Assembly: GCF_002848135.1 (NCBI RefSeq)
Contig: NZ_PKGB01000005.1
Coordinates: 94,751-158,750 of the forward strand
From: Hydrogenovibrio sp. SC-1
GTDB taxonomy: Bacteria; Pseudomonadota; Gammaproteobacteria; Thiomicrospirales; Thiomicrospiraceae
Direction: 5' to 3'
DNA length: 64,000 nt
The position numbers and the translations under genes are program-made. Position 1 is the stretch's first letter, and every line of letters starts with the position of its first letter. This document shows positions 46,242 through 55,119 of this stretch, in pieces. The notes under the pieces were generated by a model. That model was not told where the DNA came from and ran no database searches. It saw only the letters and a list, made by a program, of their open reading frames with translations.

Positions 46242-46275
46242 AAAACCCATTGGTGAACTTTCATCAATGGGTTTT
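46242..46275 (+). terminator. Intrinsic terminator after yqeY
   Basis: AAAACCCATTG (46242-46252) pairs with CAATGGGTTTT (46265-46275), and the pairing continues inward with one wobble to a four-base loop. A run of six Ts closes it. It should end rpsU-yqeY transcription, so dnaG needs read-through or its own promoter. Confidence 0.9.
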
Positions 46276-46351
46276 TTGCGTTTTAGTATTGTGTATTGTT
46301 CTGTGTATTAATTGTGGATAACCGAGTTAATAAAGGTTATAAGGGATCTTA

Positions 46352-48106
46352 GTGGTACCAAATCCAGCCTCTCAATCAACAAGCAATAAAAAGCCTAAAG
46401 GGTCGATCCCACGGTCTTTTATCGAAGATCTATTGGCACGTTCCGATATTGTCCAGCTCATTAATCAACGAGTCCCTCTCAAAAAGGCGGGTGCCAGCTA
46501 CAAGGCCTGTTGTCCTTTTCATGATGAAAAAACCCCTTCTTTTAATGTGAGTTCGCAAAAGCAGTTTTATCACTGTTTTGGTTGTGGCGCCAGCGGCGAT
46601 GCATTGAAGTTTTTGATGGATTACGACGGGTTAAGCTTTGTGGAGGCGGTTGAATCCTTGGCGGCGTTAAATGGCATGGAAGTGCCTCGAGAGCAACTGT
46701 CTCCCCAAGCACAACAACAAGCACAGCAAAAACGTGATTTATTTGACGTGATGTTCAGTGTAACCAAATTTTACCGACAGCAGTTAAGAGATCATCCCGC
46801 TGCTGAAAAAGCAAAGCAGTATCTAAAGCAGCGGGGGGTGACCTCAGAAATTGCCAAGCAATTTGTCATTGGTTTTGCTCCGCCAGGGTGGGATAGTTTA
46901 GTTTCCGGTTTAAAGGCCGATAACGCTCTTAAGCAGCAACTAATCGAAACCGGGATGTTGATAGAAAAGTCAGAAGGCAAAACTTATGACCGCTTTCGGC
47001 ATCGGATTATGTTCCCAATCCGTGATGGTCGTGGGCGAGTGGTCGCCTTTGGCGGGCGGGTTTTAAGTGATGAAGATCAGCCAAAGTATTTGAATTCCCC
47101 CGAAACGGCTCTGTTTCATAAAACTCATACTTTGTATGGGTTGTATGAATTAAGGCAATCCCGGCAAGCCTTCAAACACATATTAGTGGTTGAGGGCTAT
47201 ATGGATGTGGTGTCTTTGGCACAGTTTGGCGTGCATAATGCCGTTGCAACTTTAGGAACAGCGATAACGGAATCGCACTTAAATATGCTGTTTCAACAAG
47301 TGGGAGAAGTGGTGTTTTGTTTTGATGGCGATGAGGCTGGAAAAAAAGCAGCTTGGAAAGCCATGGAGTTGTCACTTCCTAAAATCGAAGGAACTCAATC
47401 GGTTCGATTTTTGTTTTTAGATCCAGGAGAAGATCCTGATTCTACGATTCGCAAAGAAGGTTTAGAGGGTTTTCAAGCACGGGTCGACCAGGCATTATCC
47501 TTGTCCGCTTTTTTGTTTAAAGGGTTAATTGGACAGTTGCCCCTGCCAATTAGTACGGTAGAGGGGCAGCAACAATTAATTGCTTTGGCCAAACCTTATA
47601 TTACGAATGCAACAGGGGCCATGCCCGACTTGTTGACAAAGGTGTTGTCAGATTACGTTGAATTGCCCGTTTGGCGGTTGGGGCAGATTATGGGGATACG
47701 AGTCTCTTCAACTAAGCGTTCGGAGTCAGCTCAAACGGAACCAATTGTCACACAGAAAGTGACGAGCTTAGTCTTAAAGTTAATTAAATTGCTTTTAATG
47801 AGGCCGCAATGGGCAAGTGTTTTAGCAGATGCTCAGCAGCAGTTAATTGACTCGGAAAAAGCGGAATATCGTTTTCTCGCACAGTTTATCCAAGTGCTTG
47901 CAAACAATAACTATATTACTGAAGCCGCTGAAGCTTGGCTGTCGGAACCAAATAAAAAGCACTTGTGGCAACAGCTGGATGGCATTATGTTTCAGTCAGA
48001 TGACGCTTTTTTACAAAATGAATTTTCTGCTTGTGTGCTACAGGTCGGTAAAGAGCTGAAAAAAGAGCAAGATATCAAAAAAATTAAGTCTGAAGTTCTT
48101 AGTTAA
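46352..48106 (+). CDS. dnaG: DNA primase
   Basis: Makes RNA primers at the fork, 584 residues. It shows an N-terminal zinc-binding CPFHDEKTPSFNV...FYHCFGCGASGD, the RNA polymerase domain with FRHRIMFPIRDGRGRVVAFGG, the TOPRIM motifs VVEGYMDVVSLAQ and FDGDEAGKKAAWKA, and a C-terminal DnaB-binding region. The start is a GTG with AGGGA about seven bases upstream. It lies upstream of rpoD as usual. Confidence 0.96.
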   Translation: MVPNPASQSTSNKKPKGSIPRSFIEDLLARSDIVQLINQRVPLKKAGASYKACCPFHDEKTPSFNVSSQKQFYHCFGCGASGDALKFLMDYDGLSFVEAVESLAALNGMEVPREQLSPQAQQQAQQKRDLFDVMFSVTKFYRQQLRDHPAAEKAKQYLKQRGVTSEIAKQFVIGFAPPGWDSLVSGLKADNALKQQLIETGMLIEKSEGKTYDRFRHRIMFPIRDGRGRVVAFGGRVLSDEDQPKYLNSPETALFHKTHTLYGLYELRQSRQAFKHILVVEGYMDVVSLAQFGVHNAVATLGTAITESHLNMLFQQVGEVVFCFDGDEAGKKAAWKAMELSLPKIEGTQSVRFLFLDPGEDPDSTIRKEGLEGFQARVDQALSLSAFLFKGLIGQLPLPISTVEGQQQLIALAKPYITNATGAMPDLLTKVLSDYVELPVWRLGQIMGIRVSSTKRSESAQTEPIVTQKVTSLVLKLIKLLLMRPQWASVLADAQQQLIDSEKAEYRFLAQFIQVLANNNYITEAAEAWLSEPNKKHLWQQLDGIMFQSDDAFLQNEFSACVLQVGKELKKEQDIKKIKSEVLS

Positions 48107-48133
48107 AATTCAAACTGTTAATGAATAATTTAG

Positions 48134-48139
48134 TATAAT
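48134..48139 (+). promoter_or_regulatory. -10 element likely serving rpoD
   Basis: A perfect TATAAT sits 56 bases before the rpoD start. The -35 region is poor (no TTGACA-like hexamer at 16-18 bases), so the site is tentative. Confidence 0.4.
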
Positions 48140-48194
48140 ACGCGGTTCTATTTTTGGGAGGGGTGCCTTCCATAGAATCAAAGTTGAGGCAAAG

Positions 48195-49979
48195 ATGACG
48201 AGAGTAGAAAGAAAGCAGCAATTAATCGATTTAATTGAAAGAGCTAAAGACCTAGGTTATTTAACTTTCTCGGATGTGAATGATGTCCTACCGGATGATA
48301 TTGAAGAAGATCAGCTAGGTCAGGTCTTAACCATTCTAAAAGATTTTGGTATTCAATTGTTTGAGTCAGCCCCTGATGCAGATGAATTGCTGACCAAAGA
48401 AGGTGAAACTTTTGATGATGCCGCAGCAGAAGCGGCGATTTTGGCACTTGCGGAAGTGGATGCCGAGTTTGGGCGCACGACCGATCCAGTGCGTATGTAT
48501 ATGCGTGAAATGGGTTCTGTTGAGCTATTGACACGCCAAGGCGAAGTAGAGATTGCCAAGCGAATCGAATACGGTATTCGAGACATGCTGGAAGCCATGG
48601 CAAAATACCCTAAAGTCGCCGCTGAACTACTCGCCTCATTTGCCCGTATTGAAGAAGGTGAAGGTAAAACAGCAGACCTGATTCAAGGCTTCGTTCGTCC
48701 AGCCGATTTGATTGATATTCCAATTGAAGAACTTTCTCCCGATAGTGACTCCAATGAGCCTAAAGAAGACGGTATTAACCCAGAAGAATTGGCTGAGTTT
48801 TTGTCCACACTAGAAAAAGTGAATGCTGATGTTCTGAAGGCCGAAGAAAAGCATGGCTATAGTGATCCAAAGTCGATTAAAAAACGCGAAGAAATCATTA
48901 AATTACTAGCGTCTGTTAAGCTGTCTCCTGTCTTTGTTAATCGCATGATTAAAGGAGTTAAATTACGCATCAATGCTATACGTGAGCAAGAGCGTAATAT
49001 TGTCAATATTGTGATGCGTCAAATCGGCGTGCCAAGACCTCAGTTCTTAAAGATTTTTGTCGGTTCTGAAACAGACTACGATATTCTAGAACGCTTCAAG
49101 GAAGCGCTTCCTGAAAAAGCAGAGCAATTGGAAGGTGTCAGAGGCGATGTCAAACGTGCACAAAAGCGTTTGGTCATGATTGAAAAAGCCGAAAAAATGC
49201 CAATTAAGGAATATAAAGAAATTTATAAAAACTTAAGTAAGGCAGAAGGCATTGCTCGTGTTGCTAAGCGTGAAATGATTGAAGCTAACTTGCGTTTGGT
49301 TATTTCGATTGCTAAAAAATATACCAACCGCGGTTTGCAGTTCCTTGACTTGATCCAGGAAGGAAACATTGGCTTAATGAAAGCGGTTGAAAAATTTGAA
49401 TACCGTCGTGGTTACAAATTCTCAACCTACGCTACTTGGTGGATTCGTCAAGCCATTACCCGTTCGATCGCAGACCAGGCTCGTACTATTCGTATCCCAG
49501 TTCACATGATCGAAACCATTAATAAGCTGAACCGCATTCAACGACAGTTGTTGCAAAAAATGGGCCGTGAACCGACACCAGAAGAGTTGGCTGAAGAAAT
49601 GGAAATGCCAGAAGATAAGGTTCGTAAAGTGATGAAAATCGCCAAAGAACCGATTTCAATGGAAACACCTGTTGGGGATGATGAAGATTCCTCTTTGGGT
49701 GATTTTATTGAAGACTCCAATATTCTGTCACCACAAGATTCAGCCGATTTAGAAGGCATGGGCGAAACTGTTCGTGAAATGTTGAGCACGCTAACGCCAC
49801 GCGAAGCCAAAGTCTTGCGTATGCGTTTTGGGCTAGGCATGAATACAGATCACACCCTAGAAGAAGTCGGTAAGCAATTTGATGTGACGCGTGAGCGTAT
49901 TCGTCAAATCGAAGCCAAAGCATTGCGCAAACTGCGTCACCCAAGTCGTGCAGAACGCCTTAAAAGCTTCTTAGACTAA
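48195..49979 (+). CDS. rpoD: RNA polymerase sigma factor RpoD (sigma-70)
   Basis: Housekeeping sigma factor of 594 residues. Region 1.1 spans about 1-80. Region 1.2 is [21 protein letters not shown] non-conserved acidic spacer follows, then region 2 with [20 protein letters not shown] and [15 protein letters not shown] (-10 recognition and melting), and region 3. Region 4 ends [20 protein letters not shown] (-35 helix-turn-helix). All parts are intact. It is the last backbone gene before the island. Confidence 0.97.
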   Translation: MTRVERKQQLIDLIERAKDLGYLTFSDVNDVLPDDIEEDQLGQVLTILKDFGIQLFESAPDADELLTKEGETFDDAAAEAAILALAEVDAEFGRTTDPVRMYMREMGSVELLTRQGEVEIAKRIEYGIRDMLEAMAKYPKVAAELLASFARIEEGEGKTADLIQGFVRPADLIDIPIEELSPDSDSNEPKEDGINPEELAEFLSTLEKVNADVLKAEEKHGYSDPKSIKKREEIIKLLASVKLSPVFVNRMIKGVKLRINAIREQERNIVNIVMRQIGVPRPQFLKIFVGSETDYDILERFKEALPEKAEQLEGVRGDVKRAQKRLVMIEKAEKMPIKEYKEIYKNLSKAEGIARVAKREMIEANLRLVISIAKKYTNRGLQFLDLIQEGNIGLMKAVEKFEYRRGYKFSTYATWWIRQAITRSIADQARTIRIPVHMIETINKLNRIQRQLLQKMGREPTPEELAEEMEMPEDKVRKVMKIAKEPISMETPVGDDEDSSLGDFIEDSNILSPQDSADLEGMGETVREMLSTLTPREAKVLRMRFGLGMNTDHTLEEVGKQFDVTRERIRQIEAKALRKLRHPSRAERLKSFLD

Positions 49980-49988
49980 TCTGTTGAA

Positions 49989-50009
49989 GCAGGGCTGAAA
50001 AAGCCCTGC
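49989..50009 (+). terminator. Terminator hairpin after rpoD
   Basis: GCAGGGCT (49989-49996) pairs with AGCCCTGC (50002-50009) around a five-base loop, ten bases after the rpoD stop. The following T-run is weak (AAAAACTTTT). Confidence 0.7.
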
Positions 50010-50039
50010 AAAAACTTTTAAATCCCCTATAATACCAAC

Positions 50040-50067
50040 CAAAAATCACCAGGCCTGGTGGTTTTTG
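50040..50067. repeat. CCAGGCCTGG palindrome, last backbone copy, between rpoD and the tRNA remnant
   Basis: The core is at 50049-50058. The arms complement each other with a single mismatch over 30 bases and end in CCAAAAA and TTTTTGG. It may back up the rpoD terminator. It is the last copy before the island; none is seen in the remaining 14 kb. Confidence 0.9.
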
Positions 50068-50085
50068 GTACAAACCCTTTCTATT

Positions 50086-50125
50086 GCCTCCTTAGCTCAG
50101 TTGGTTAGAGCACCCACTCATAATC
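50086..50125 (+). pseudogene. 5' half of a CAT-anticodon tRNA gene (Met or Ile2), island junction
   Basis: GCCTCCT (acceptor 5' side), TA, the D arm GCTC...GAGC and the anticodon loop CTCATAA (anticodon CAT at 50119-50121) are all in place. After the loop the sequence does not continue as a tRNA: no T arm, no AGGAGGC to close the acceptor, no CCA. The anticodon stem is also one base short. The gene is therefore broken here. Since foreign genes follow, this is the likely insertion point of the island. Normally the element restores the tRNA, so the missing half may lie at the far end outside the window. Confidence 0.7.
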
Positions 50126-50579
50126 ATTTTTCCGGGCAGAATCTTAATATCCCTAATTTCCCCTAAATGTCCATAACTCACTGATTTAATGATTCTTTTA
50201 ACCTTTTTTCAACTTGGAAAAAGAGGGCAATAAAGTCGAATAAGATTAAATTTCTGAAAACAAAGCTGCACTTTTGGTTTTTTTTTCTGACCGAAAGACT
50301 CTATGATTTACTAGGAAAACCTGCACTTTTAAGAAAAAATTGTGTCATACAAAACAGGCAGCTTTGTTTTTGTATATACAGAAATACGTACTTCATATGG
50401 GCTCAGGCATTTTAGAGGAGTATCTTTAAAACCGTGTCAATAAATATGAGTGCTTTAAACTGCCAAAGAATCTTTCAACGACAGCCTAATCCCAATACGA
50501 ATCTACATATGAAAAAAGACGTCGCTGAATATATTAGATAACAGATAAAAAGTCATTATTTTCAGTTAAATTCGGCCTT
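50126..50579. other. Gene-free left end of the island with inverted and direct repeats
   Basis: Over 450 bases without a supportable gene. It contains a perfect 13-base inverted repeat, AAAACAAAGCTGC (50257-50269) and GCAGCTTTGTTTT (50358-50370). It also contains a ten-base direct repeat CTGCACTTTT (50266-50275 and 50321-50330). Paired and tandem sites like these fit the recombinase arm sites of an integrative element, but also an RNA hairpin. A 32-codon frame at 50446 has no match I know. Confidence 0.5.
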
Positions 50580-51516
50580 TCATAGTGACCTTCCTACTGT
50601 TGATAGCACATCAACTATATCAAAAAGACGCCCTGTGTACGTCTCTTTAAGATGGAAGTCAGAGCCTGCCTTTCCGTTTAAGTCGTCACTAATTGCATTG
50701 ACAAGTTTTCTTAACCGTCTTTGATGGATGTCGAGCTTAGCTTGCAGTGGGTCGGTCAGAATCCCGATGAATGTCGATACGATTGCGAGAACAACAGCAA
50801 TCACGATAGCTACTGACAGTAGAGGTCTGACGGAAGCAGTTACAGGAAAAATTGCGTAGTAGTATGAACCAGCGGTTGAACCAAGCCAGAAGCTTGATAT
50901 TGCAGCTGAATTAGCCACAGCTGCAGAAACTGCCGCCCCAGCGCTTAGTGCGCCAAATGAAGCATTGCCTAGAGCGATTCTACTTGTGATCAATAGCGTG
51001 ACGTTGCTTGCTAGGTCGGATGATGCTGTTCGGGTTGCGCCGTACTCCGCAAGTTTCGCATCAAGCTTAGTTCTGAAATCTGGAGACTGTGATGGCTTGA
51101 CGAATGCATCAAGCTCTTCATTCAATAACGACTGCAATTCAGGGTTTCTCAAAATGGTAGCCATCAAGGAATCTTTGGTACTGATCTTTTGGCCTTGCTG
51201 GTATGGCAGTTCAAGGAGCTCGGTGACTATTAGCAAGGCTAATCTGACGATCCATATCAGTTTCCAGGCCTTGAGGGATTTTCCTGATGCGATTCTGTAG
51301 GCTTTTAAGGTTTAACAGTCCTGCAATGAAGCTAAGCAATGCAAGGAAAATGTTTACAACCGACCAGATAATATTCATTGGCACTTTAATAACGTCCCAA
51401 CCGAGTGCATGGCTGTGAATCTTTAATGCGCCACGAAAAGAGTAATGACGGCTAACAAAGTCATCTATACGGTTTTCGCACTCACCGATATAGGCTTCAA
51501 CCCCTGAGGCAAACGC
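50580..51516 (-). pseudogene. DUF6635-like membrane protein gene, frameshifted
   Basis: Two minus-strand frames together give one protein. The first, from 51516, reads ASGVEAYIGECENRIDDFVS, RHYSFRGALKIHSHALGWDV and IKVPMNIIWSVV with a membrane helix, typical of what I know as DUF6635. It ends at a stop near 51220. The second (50580-51236) picks up as VTELLELPYQQGQ and carries two or three more hydrophobic helices and a C-terminal LDIHQRRLRKLVNAI. The break is near 51226-51240, and the first frame also lacks a start codon, being preceded by a TAA. So the gene is probably dead, though the second part could be expressed from its own ATG. Confidence 0.65.
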
Positions 51517-51572
51517 TTAGTCTATGACTGAAGATACTTTACAGATCAATAGAAGGGCTCTTCATAATGGGG

Positions 51573-51677
51573 CTATCGAAAAACCAAAACTAAGATCACC
51601 AAAATAACAATCATCCAAAAAGCACTGGTTGCCATTTTGAACAAAAACCCCAGTATTGAACAAATCAACTGAACCAT
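51573..51677 (-). CDS. 34-residue single-helix membrane peptide
   Basis: A short frame starting three bases after the stop of the WYL regulator, with AGAGG just before the start (the stop codon lies in the spacer). It encodes a small basic/hydrophobic start and a long hydrophobic helix (AFWMIVILVILVLVF) ending in Arg. Good ribosome site, tight spacing and a clear membrane helix make it likely real. It could be an anchor, a toxin-like peptide or a sensor partner; nothing in the sequence decides. Confidence 0.5.
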   Translation of the reverse strand: MVQLICSILGFLFKMATSAFWMIVILVILVLVFR

Positions 51678-51680
51678 TAT

Positions 51681-52676
51681 TTACCTCTCATAATGTTTAA
51701 GAGCATTTTTGAGTGTGCAATGAATTTCATCTCTCAGACTGATTGGCTCTAAGACCTCAACGCCATCGCCAAACGCCAGTATCCACCAACGCAGCTCTTT
51801 ATTGTTTGCGACTGTAGTATTAATTAGAATAGCGTCATCTTGCAATTCATGGGTCTGAGAGTCATTTATTTTTGTTTCTAATAGGTGCGACCCTGCTTTG
51901 TTTGAGAATCTCAGTAAGATTTCAATTTCTTCGTTACCTAATGAAAAACCAACACGTCCCGATTGAGTAAATTTTGTTAAAGAAAAGTCTGCCGGATATT
52001 CAAAACTGCCACCCACTTCTAAAATCTTTTTGAAGCGACTTAAAGCCAGCTGGATATAGTTGTCATATTCATCAGATTGGCATATTACATAGGTCATGGC
52101 ATCTCTAAATATTAAGCCTAAAGGTTTAATGGTTAACGAGCGAATATCATTAGATGTTTTAGAAAAATATTCAACATGCAACTGCTTTTGTATGAGTACC
52201 GCTTCATAGATTTGAGAAGCAATCTCAGAGGAAATCTCACAGGGTTGAAGCTGAAATCCTCTTGGATGAATGTAAACCTTTTCAGTCCAATTCAACAAGT
52301 CATCCGACTTAAGGGTTTCAAGAACATGCTCAGCCTGTTTGAACTGTCTTTCAATGAGTTCTAATTGGCCTTTAGGGAAAGTAGGGGTTAAGAACTTTTG
52401 TGTCAACAATAAAGCCATCGCAACACTGGGTGAAAAACCAGGTAAATGTTTGCCAGCATCATATTCAGACCAAGACCAGCCATAAGGTTTTGAACGGTCA
52501 TCTTGAACAAGCGGAAAGATCTGACTGAGTAACAACAAATCCCTCTGCAAGGTTCGCATGCCAATTTCAATGCCCTCATTATTCAGAGCAGTTAATAAAT
52601 CAGAGGTAGAAATTTTTCTTGGATGTGCGGGGATTTTTTGAAGTAAGTTCCACTGTCTTAAAACTGCATCGGCCAT
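51681..52676 (-). CDS. WYL-domain transcriptional regulator
   Basis: A 331-residue regulator. The N-terminal winged helix-turn-helix is about residues 1-75 (VLRQWNLLQKIPAHPRKIST, then a MRTLQRDLLLLSQIFPL recognition part). The middle is a WYL domain (VEYFSKTSNDIRSLTIKPLG, LIFRDAMTYVICQSDEYDN), and the C-terminal extension is the type seen in defence-island WYL proteins. BrxR and CapW, which control BREX and CBASS operons, have the same plan, so this is the candidate regulator of the island's defence genes. It is divergent from the PcfJ-like gene with a 146-base operator region between. Confidence 0.85.
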   Translation of the reverse strand: MADAVLRQWNLLQKIPAHPRKISTSDLLTALNNEGIEIGMRTLQRDLLLLSQIFPLVQDDRSKPYGWSWSEYDAGKHLPGFSPSVAMALLLTQKFLTPTFPKGQLELIERQFKQAEHVLETLKSDDLLNWTEKVYIHPRGFQLQPCEISSEIASQIYEAVLIQKQLHVEYFSKTSNDIRSLTIKPLGLIFRDAMTYVICQSDEYDNYIQLALSRFKKILEVGGSFEYPADFSLTKFTQSGRVGFSLGNEEIEILLRFSNKAGSHLLETKINDSQTHELQDDAILINTTVANNKELRWWILAFGDGVEVLEPISLRDEIHCTLKNALKHYER

Positions 52677-52767
52677 AATGTTCTCTCACTGTTTTTGATA
52701 AGCATAGCATTTAGGTGCGTCTTATTGTGTCGTATCTATAGATAAAATATCAGCATACAGGACAAAA

Positions 52768-52786
52768 ATCTCTAAAGAGATATGAT
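52768..52786 (+). promoter_or_regulatory. Inverted repeat and -10 element between the WYL and PcfJ-like genes
   Basis: ATCTCT and AGAGAT (52768-52781) form an inverted repeat with a two-base centre. It overlaps the start of TATGAT (52781-52786), a -10-like element 37 bases before the PcfJ-like start. A third ATCTCT follows at once. This is where the divergent WYL protein would be expected to bind. Confidence 0.4.
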
Positions 52787-52822
52787 CTCTCAATCCAATC
52801 TTTTCCTACGGAGATAACTTAA

Positions 52823-54031
52823 ATGCAAAGCAGTCACCTAGTTCAACATAAGATGCCACAGCAATATAACGACTCAATCATCATTAACATTGGGCAGATA
52901 CTGGGAGACAACAGCCAAATAGAAATCACGCCTTGGAATCAAGGCGTCAGTTGGTTACTAAGAGAGCGACAAGATCATAAGTATGAATATGGTATCTGGG
53001 AAATTCCAGGCTTTAGCATTGGTTATATGGAAAAGGCAGCTAATGACTCTGGTAATCAATTCAGCATTCCAGATGATGTAAAAGAAGCCATTAATCAGTT
53101 TGAAAAGCACTATGAAAACCATTCCAGTACAGCGTTATGGTTTGTGAGCCGTTCAATAGAAGCTAAGGAGCTATTAATCGATGCACCATTTATATTTTGG
53201 TGTGTATTGGAATATGCAAAAAGACAAGACCTAGAGGTTGATGAAATCTTTGTGCTCTTTGGCAGCAAGAGAAAAACCATTTTAAATAAAATGGGCTTCG
53301 AAGGCACTAAATCACAAATCAAGGCCCTGAAGCACATTCAGTTCAGCTATTCATTTCAGTATGATTATGTTCCCAAGCTAATACAGTTTTTTCAGACCGC
53401 AACGCCACAGCAGCTAGCCAGTTTTGAATACTTAGATTTTGATATTGTCAAAGCAATCAATCAAAACCCTGAGCTATTAAAATCAAAATGGATATATCAC
53501 CTCAATGCAAAACTCTCTTCAAACATCCGGTCGATCGTGAGTTTGCATCAAGATACTTTAGGGCTGTTAGATGCGCTTTTAGAAACCCGAAGAAAGAACC
53601 GTGTTTTTGGTTGCGCAACCATCGAAGCTCTAAAAGAATTACATGACACTTTAGTTGTAAGACTTAATGACAAAAAATTCCAAGAGGCCGAACAAAGAAT
53701 CTTTCCTGATAGCCCATTTGAAGATACACCATCCATTCGATATATCACCAATGCAAAAATGCTTCATGAAGAAGGGCAGATCCAAAAGCACTGTGTATAT
53801 TTATATGAACAGCGTATTTTGCGAGGAGAATATCTTGTATATCAGTGTATAGGTGAAGAAAGGGCAACCGTCGGCATTCGTTTTGATAATGGAAAAAACC
53901 GTTTTGTAATAGAACAAATAAAAGGCTGTCGTAACCATGCGGTTAGTGATGAGGTTGAAGAAGAAATCCAAGCCTGGTTTTATGAACAGAATAAATTCAA
54001 ACCTAAGCCACAACTAATAATCCATGATTAA
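52823..54031 (+). CDS. PcfJ-like protein in the defence island
   Basis: A 402-residue soluble protein. The C-terminal 110 residues carry the PcfJ-type pattern IQKHCVYLYEQRILRGEYLVY, ERATVGIRFDNGKNRF, then VIEQIKGCRNHAVSDEVEEE. The N-terminal part is helical and shared with the backbone protein at 5102. PcfJ was first seen on conjugative plasmids of enterococci; its biochemistry is not known. GGAG lies upstream of the ATG. It is followed 91 bases later by a HEPN-like gene on the same strand, just ahead of BREX. Confidence 0.75.
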   Translation: MQSSHLVQHKMPQQYNDSIIINIGQILGDNSQIEITPWNQGVSWLLRERQDHKYEYGIWEIPGFSIGYMEKAANDSGNQFSIPDDVKEAINQFEKHYENHSSTALWFVSRSIEAKELLIDAPFIFWCVLEYAKRQDLEVDEIFVLFGSKRKTILNKMGFEGTKSQIKALKHIQFSYSFQYDYVPKLIQFFQTATPQQLASFEYLDFDIVKAINQNPELLKSKWIYHLNAKLSSNIRSIVSLHQDTLGLLDALLETRRKNRVFGCATIEALKELHDTLVVRLNDKKFQEAEQRIFPDSPFEDTPSIRYITNAKMLHEEGQIQKHCVYLYEQRILRGEYLVYQCIGEERATVGIRFDNGKNRFVIEQIKGCRNHAVSDEVEEEIQAWFYEQNKFKPKPQLIIHD

Positions 54032-54122
54032 AAATGTTGATGTATTGAATCTGCCGAGGTTGTATCGATTCTGTTAAAGTAATTTGTCAGTCAATTTTAC
54101 TTACGTGTGGTGAAGATAAAGA

Positions 54123-54773
54123 ATGAGCATAACAAACTTCAGGGCTTTAAAACTAAAACATAAACTGATAGCAGAAGATGCGACTGAAAATTTTAATGTG
54201 AGAATACATCGTGCATTGAAGTGGTTAGAGCGCTCAGAAAAAGAAAATGGCGACCATGATGCTGAATTCATATTTCTTTGGATATCTTTCAATGCAGCCT
54301 ACGCTCAATTATTTGGGTATGAGCATTCTGAAAAAGAAAACTTTAATCAGTTTTTTACGCTCATAATCGAGATGGATCAAAAAAATCATATCCATAATCT
54401 ACTATTTGAAAACTTCAGTGGCCATATTCGAACCTTGATTGAAAATAAGTTTATCTACGAACAGTTCTGGAGAGCACTTAGAGATCAAGAAATTTCCACT
54501 CAATGGAAAGATTCTTTTGAACTGAGCAAAAAGAAAGCTTTGTCTTCACTGTTAGAAAAAGACACATTGACCACTTTATCAATCGTATTTAGTCGGCTAT
54601 ATGTCTTAAGAAATCAACTTATTCATGGTGGTTCAACATGGAACTCGCAAGTGAATCGACAGCAGGTGATGGATGGTTGCAAAATATTGAGGCAGTTAAT
54701 CCCCGTAGTTTTAGCATTGATGGTTGAGAACTTTCAGGAAGATTATGGGGAGTTAATCTACCCTCTAGTGTAG
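54123..54773 (+). CDS. HEPN-like protein, possible RNase or BREX-associated factor
   Basis: A 216-residue all-helical protein with no membrane segment. Near residue 163 it reads LYVLRNQLIHGGSTWNS, an R-x4-H motif in the right helical setting for HEPN domains, whose Arg and His make the RNA-cutting site. An earlier FLWISFNAAYAQLFGY block is the usual N-terminal helix pair of this Apea/HEPN type. It could be a stand-alone abortive-infection RNase, or an inactive fold. No antitoxin-like nucleotidyltransferase (MNT) gene is beside it. Confidence 0.65.
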   Translation: MSITNFRALKLKHKLIAEDATENFNVRIHRALKWLERSEKENGDHDAEFIFLWISFNAAYAQLFGYEHSEKENFNQFFTLIIEMDQKNHIHNLLFENFSGHIRTLIENKFIYEQFWRALRDQEISTQWKDSFELSKKKALSSLLEKDTLTTLSIVFSRLYVLRNQLIHGGSTWNSQVNRQQVMDGCKILRQLIPVVLALMVENFQEDYGELIYPLV

Positions 54774-55119
54774 AATTTATTAAAAAAGTAAATTAATTTT
54801 GAAGAAAAATTGATTGATTATTATTTGTCACTATTGATTGTCGAGCAGGTGTTTTTTTTATAATTACTGTCGTTCTTGAAAACTCCTTTCATTGAAGTTT
54901 TTACAATATGGTATTTGTGAGATTCCAGCTAAACGAGCTGTATTAAGGGGCGAACATAGTGCTGCTTGAGAAGTATCAAATATAGCCAAATTCATAAGAG
55001 TATTTTAAAAAAAAATCATCTGGCTAAAGAGGAAAGTTAATCTTCTATATTTCAACCTATAAAGTGTTTTCAGTAATAACGAATTTAAGTGTGAGCTTAA
55101 ATGCCTCGAAGGTTATAGA
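54774..55119. other. Gene-free gap before brxA
   Basis: This AT-rich gap of 346 bases holds no frame I can support. It must hold the BREX promoter. It contains TGTCGAGCA (54839-54847), which recurs inverted at 61991-61999, with a second TGTCG nearby in both places. It also has a short hairpin CAGCT/AGCTG (54926-54940). Confidence 0.4.

Noticed and set aside
50446..50541. A 32-codon frame ending in KKDVAEYIR as a transposase remnant
   Set aside because: Too short and without recognisable transposase motif.
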